From positions 1-6,507 of the forward strand of contig JACQXT010000179.1 in assembly GCA_016208665.1 (NCBI GenBank): a DNA stretch of 6,507 nt, written 5' to 3'. Made by a program: the position numbers and the translations under genes. How positions within the stretch are numbered: position 1 is the first letter of the stretch; each line of letters starts with the position of its first letter. This DNA comes from Chitinivibrionia bacterium (GTDB lineage: Bacteria; Krumholzibacteriota; Krumholzibacteriia; WVZY01). Positions 5,953-6,507 of the stretch are shown here, in pieces. The notes beneath the pieces are model-generated. The model searched no databases, was not told the DNA's origin, and saw only the letters and a program-made list of their open reading frames with translations.

Positions 5953-6507
5953 TGGCATCCAAATACGAAGAAGAGGATCTGTCGCGAATTCGTCCCATTT
6001 CGATTTCCCGCAGGGATTCGAAGGTGCGGGTCGAACAGTTCGTCGATCCCGAATCCGCCGTCTCGGGGGGGGCGATGTCGCTTGCGGAAATAGGGAAACT
6101 GTTTCCGGACATCCTCGCGGGACGCGATATCAAGGCCGTGGCGTCGGCCATGCGGCGCGCGCGGGATGGAAACAGGCAGATACTGTGGATGGTCGGCTCG
6201 CACGTCCTTAAATGCGGCCTCTCGCTCTATCTGCGCTCTCTCATGGAACGGGGGTTCATCACCGCGCTTGCGGCGACCGGATCCGCGGTCGTTCACGATC
6301 TCGAATTGTCCTTTTTCGGCGCAACGTCGGAAGACGTGGGGAAGGAACTTCCGCGGGGGCTTTTCGGCATGGCGGAAGAAACGGCTGCGCATTTCGAACG
6401 GCTCTCCATGCGGGCCGCCGCGGAGAACCGGGGATTGGGCGAAGGTGCGGGCGCCTATATCGGCGGATCGGACGCCCCCTACGGCGGGTTCAGCGTGTTC
6501 GCCAAAG
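5952..6507 (+). CDS. Deoxyhypusine-synthase-like protein, 3'-truncated
   Basis: 185 residues are visible before the right edge, with no in-frame stop. The ATG shares one base with the DUF3108 stop (TAATG), and AAGG lies 7 bases upstream, so the two genes are probably translated together. The N terminus (1-40) is polar and charged with a SKVRVEQFVDP segment; then comes SLAEIGKLFPDILAGRDI. The core matches what I know of deoxyhypusine-synthase-related bacterial proteins: ILWMVGSHVLKCGL (77-90), LMERGFITALAATGSAVVHDLEL (97-119, with His115-Asp116), and GATSEDV (123-129). Deoxyhypusine synthase uses NAD and spermidine to modify a lysine of eIF5A. Bacteria generally lack that target, so homologues probably do something else, perhaps in polyamine or other NAD-dependent chemistry. 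The catalytic lysine of the canonical enzyme lies in the missing part, so activity cannot be judged. A run of eight G (6065-6072) lies at codons 38-41. Family call rests on motif memory only. Confidence 0.65.
   Translation, partial: MASKYEEEDLSRIRPISISRRDSKVRVEQFVDPESAVSGGAMSLAEIGKLFPDILAGRDIKAVASAMRRARDGNRQILWMVGSHVLKCGLSLYLRSLMERGFITALAATGSAVVHDLELSFFGATSEDVGKELPRGLFGMAEETAAHFERLSMRAAAENRGLGEGAGAYIGGSDAPYGGFSVFAK

Noticed and set aside
5925..6392. 155-codon minus-strand open frame opposite the last gene
   Set aside because: It crosses the stop/start junction of two coupled + strand genes and has no recognisable features, while the + strand frame has clear family motifs.

Overview
The window is one strand-biased block of GC-rich DNA. 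All seven recognisable genes are on the + strand and packed end to end, with overlaps or short gaps. It reads as part of a lipopolysaccharide core or surface-glycan assembly cluster of a Gram-negative bacterium. The evidence is two ADP-heptose-type GT9 glycosyltransferases, a WaaE/KdtX-type GT2 enzyme and two GT4 enzymes in a row. High GC, frequent GTG starts and this gene order fit deltaproteobacteria-like lineages or GC-rich candidate phyla. No gene here allows firm taxonomic placement, and this is inference.

Layout: (1) positions 2-934, a GT9 glycosyltransferase cut by the left edge; (2) 958 (or 931)-1983, a second, paralogous GT9 enzyme; (3) 2009-2770, a GT2 enzyme of the WaaE/KdtX/LgtF type; (4) 2752-3894, a GT4 enzyme; (5) 3884-4996, a second GT4 enzyme. 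A 68-bp, relatively AT-rich gap follows (4997-5064), the longest non-coding stretch in the window and a possible internal promoter. Then come (6) 5065-5952, an exported DUF3108-type protein, and (7) 5952-6507, a gene that starts on the last base of the previous stop codon and runs off the right edge. The seventh gene resembles the deoxyhypusine synthase fold.

How they may work together: the GT9 enzymes probably add heptose (or a similar ADP-sugar) to the inner core. The GT2 enzyme probably adds a hexose to a heptose, and the two GT4 enzymes extend the chain, all on the cytoplasmic face of the inner membrane. The DUF3108 protein would act outside the cytoplasm. The deoxyhypusine-synthase-like protein is the most puzzling member, since bacteria generally lack the eIF5A substrate of the canonical enzyme. 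It also carries a G8 run near its 5' end that would act as an off-switch if it slipped. I saw no RNA genes, CRISPR arrays, insertion sequences or convincing terminators.
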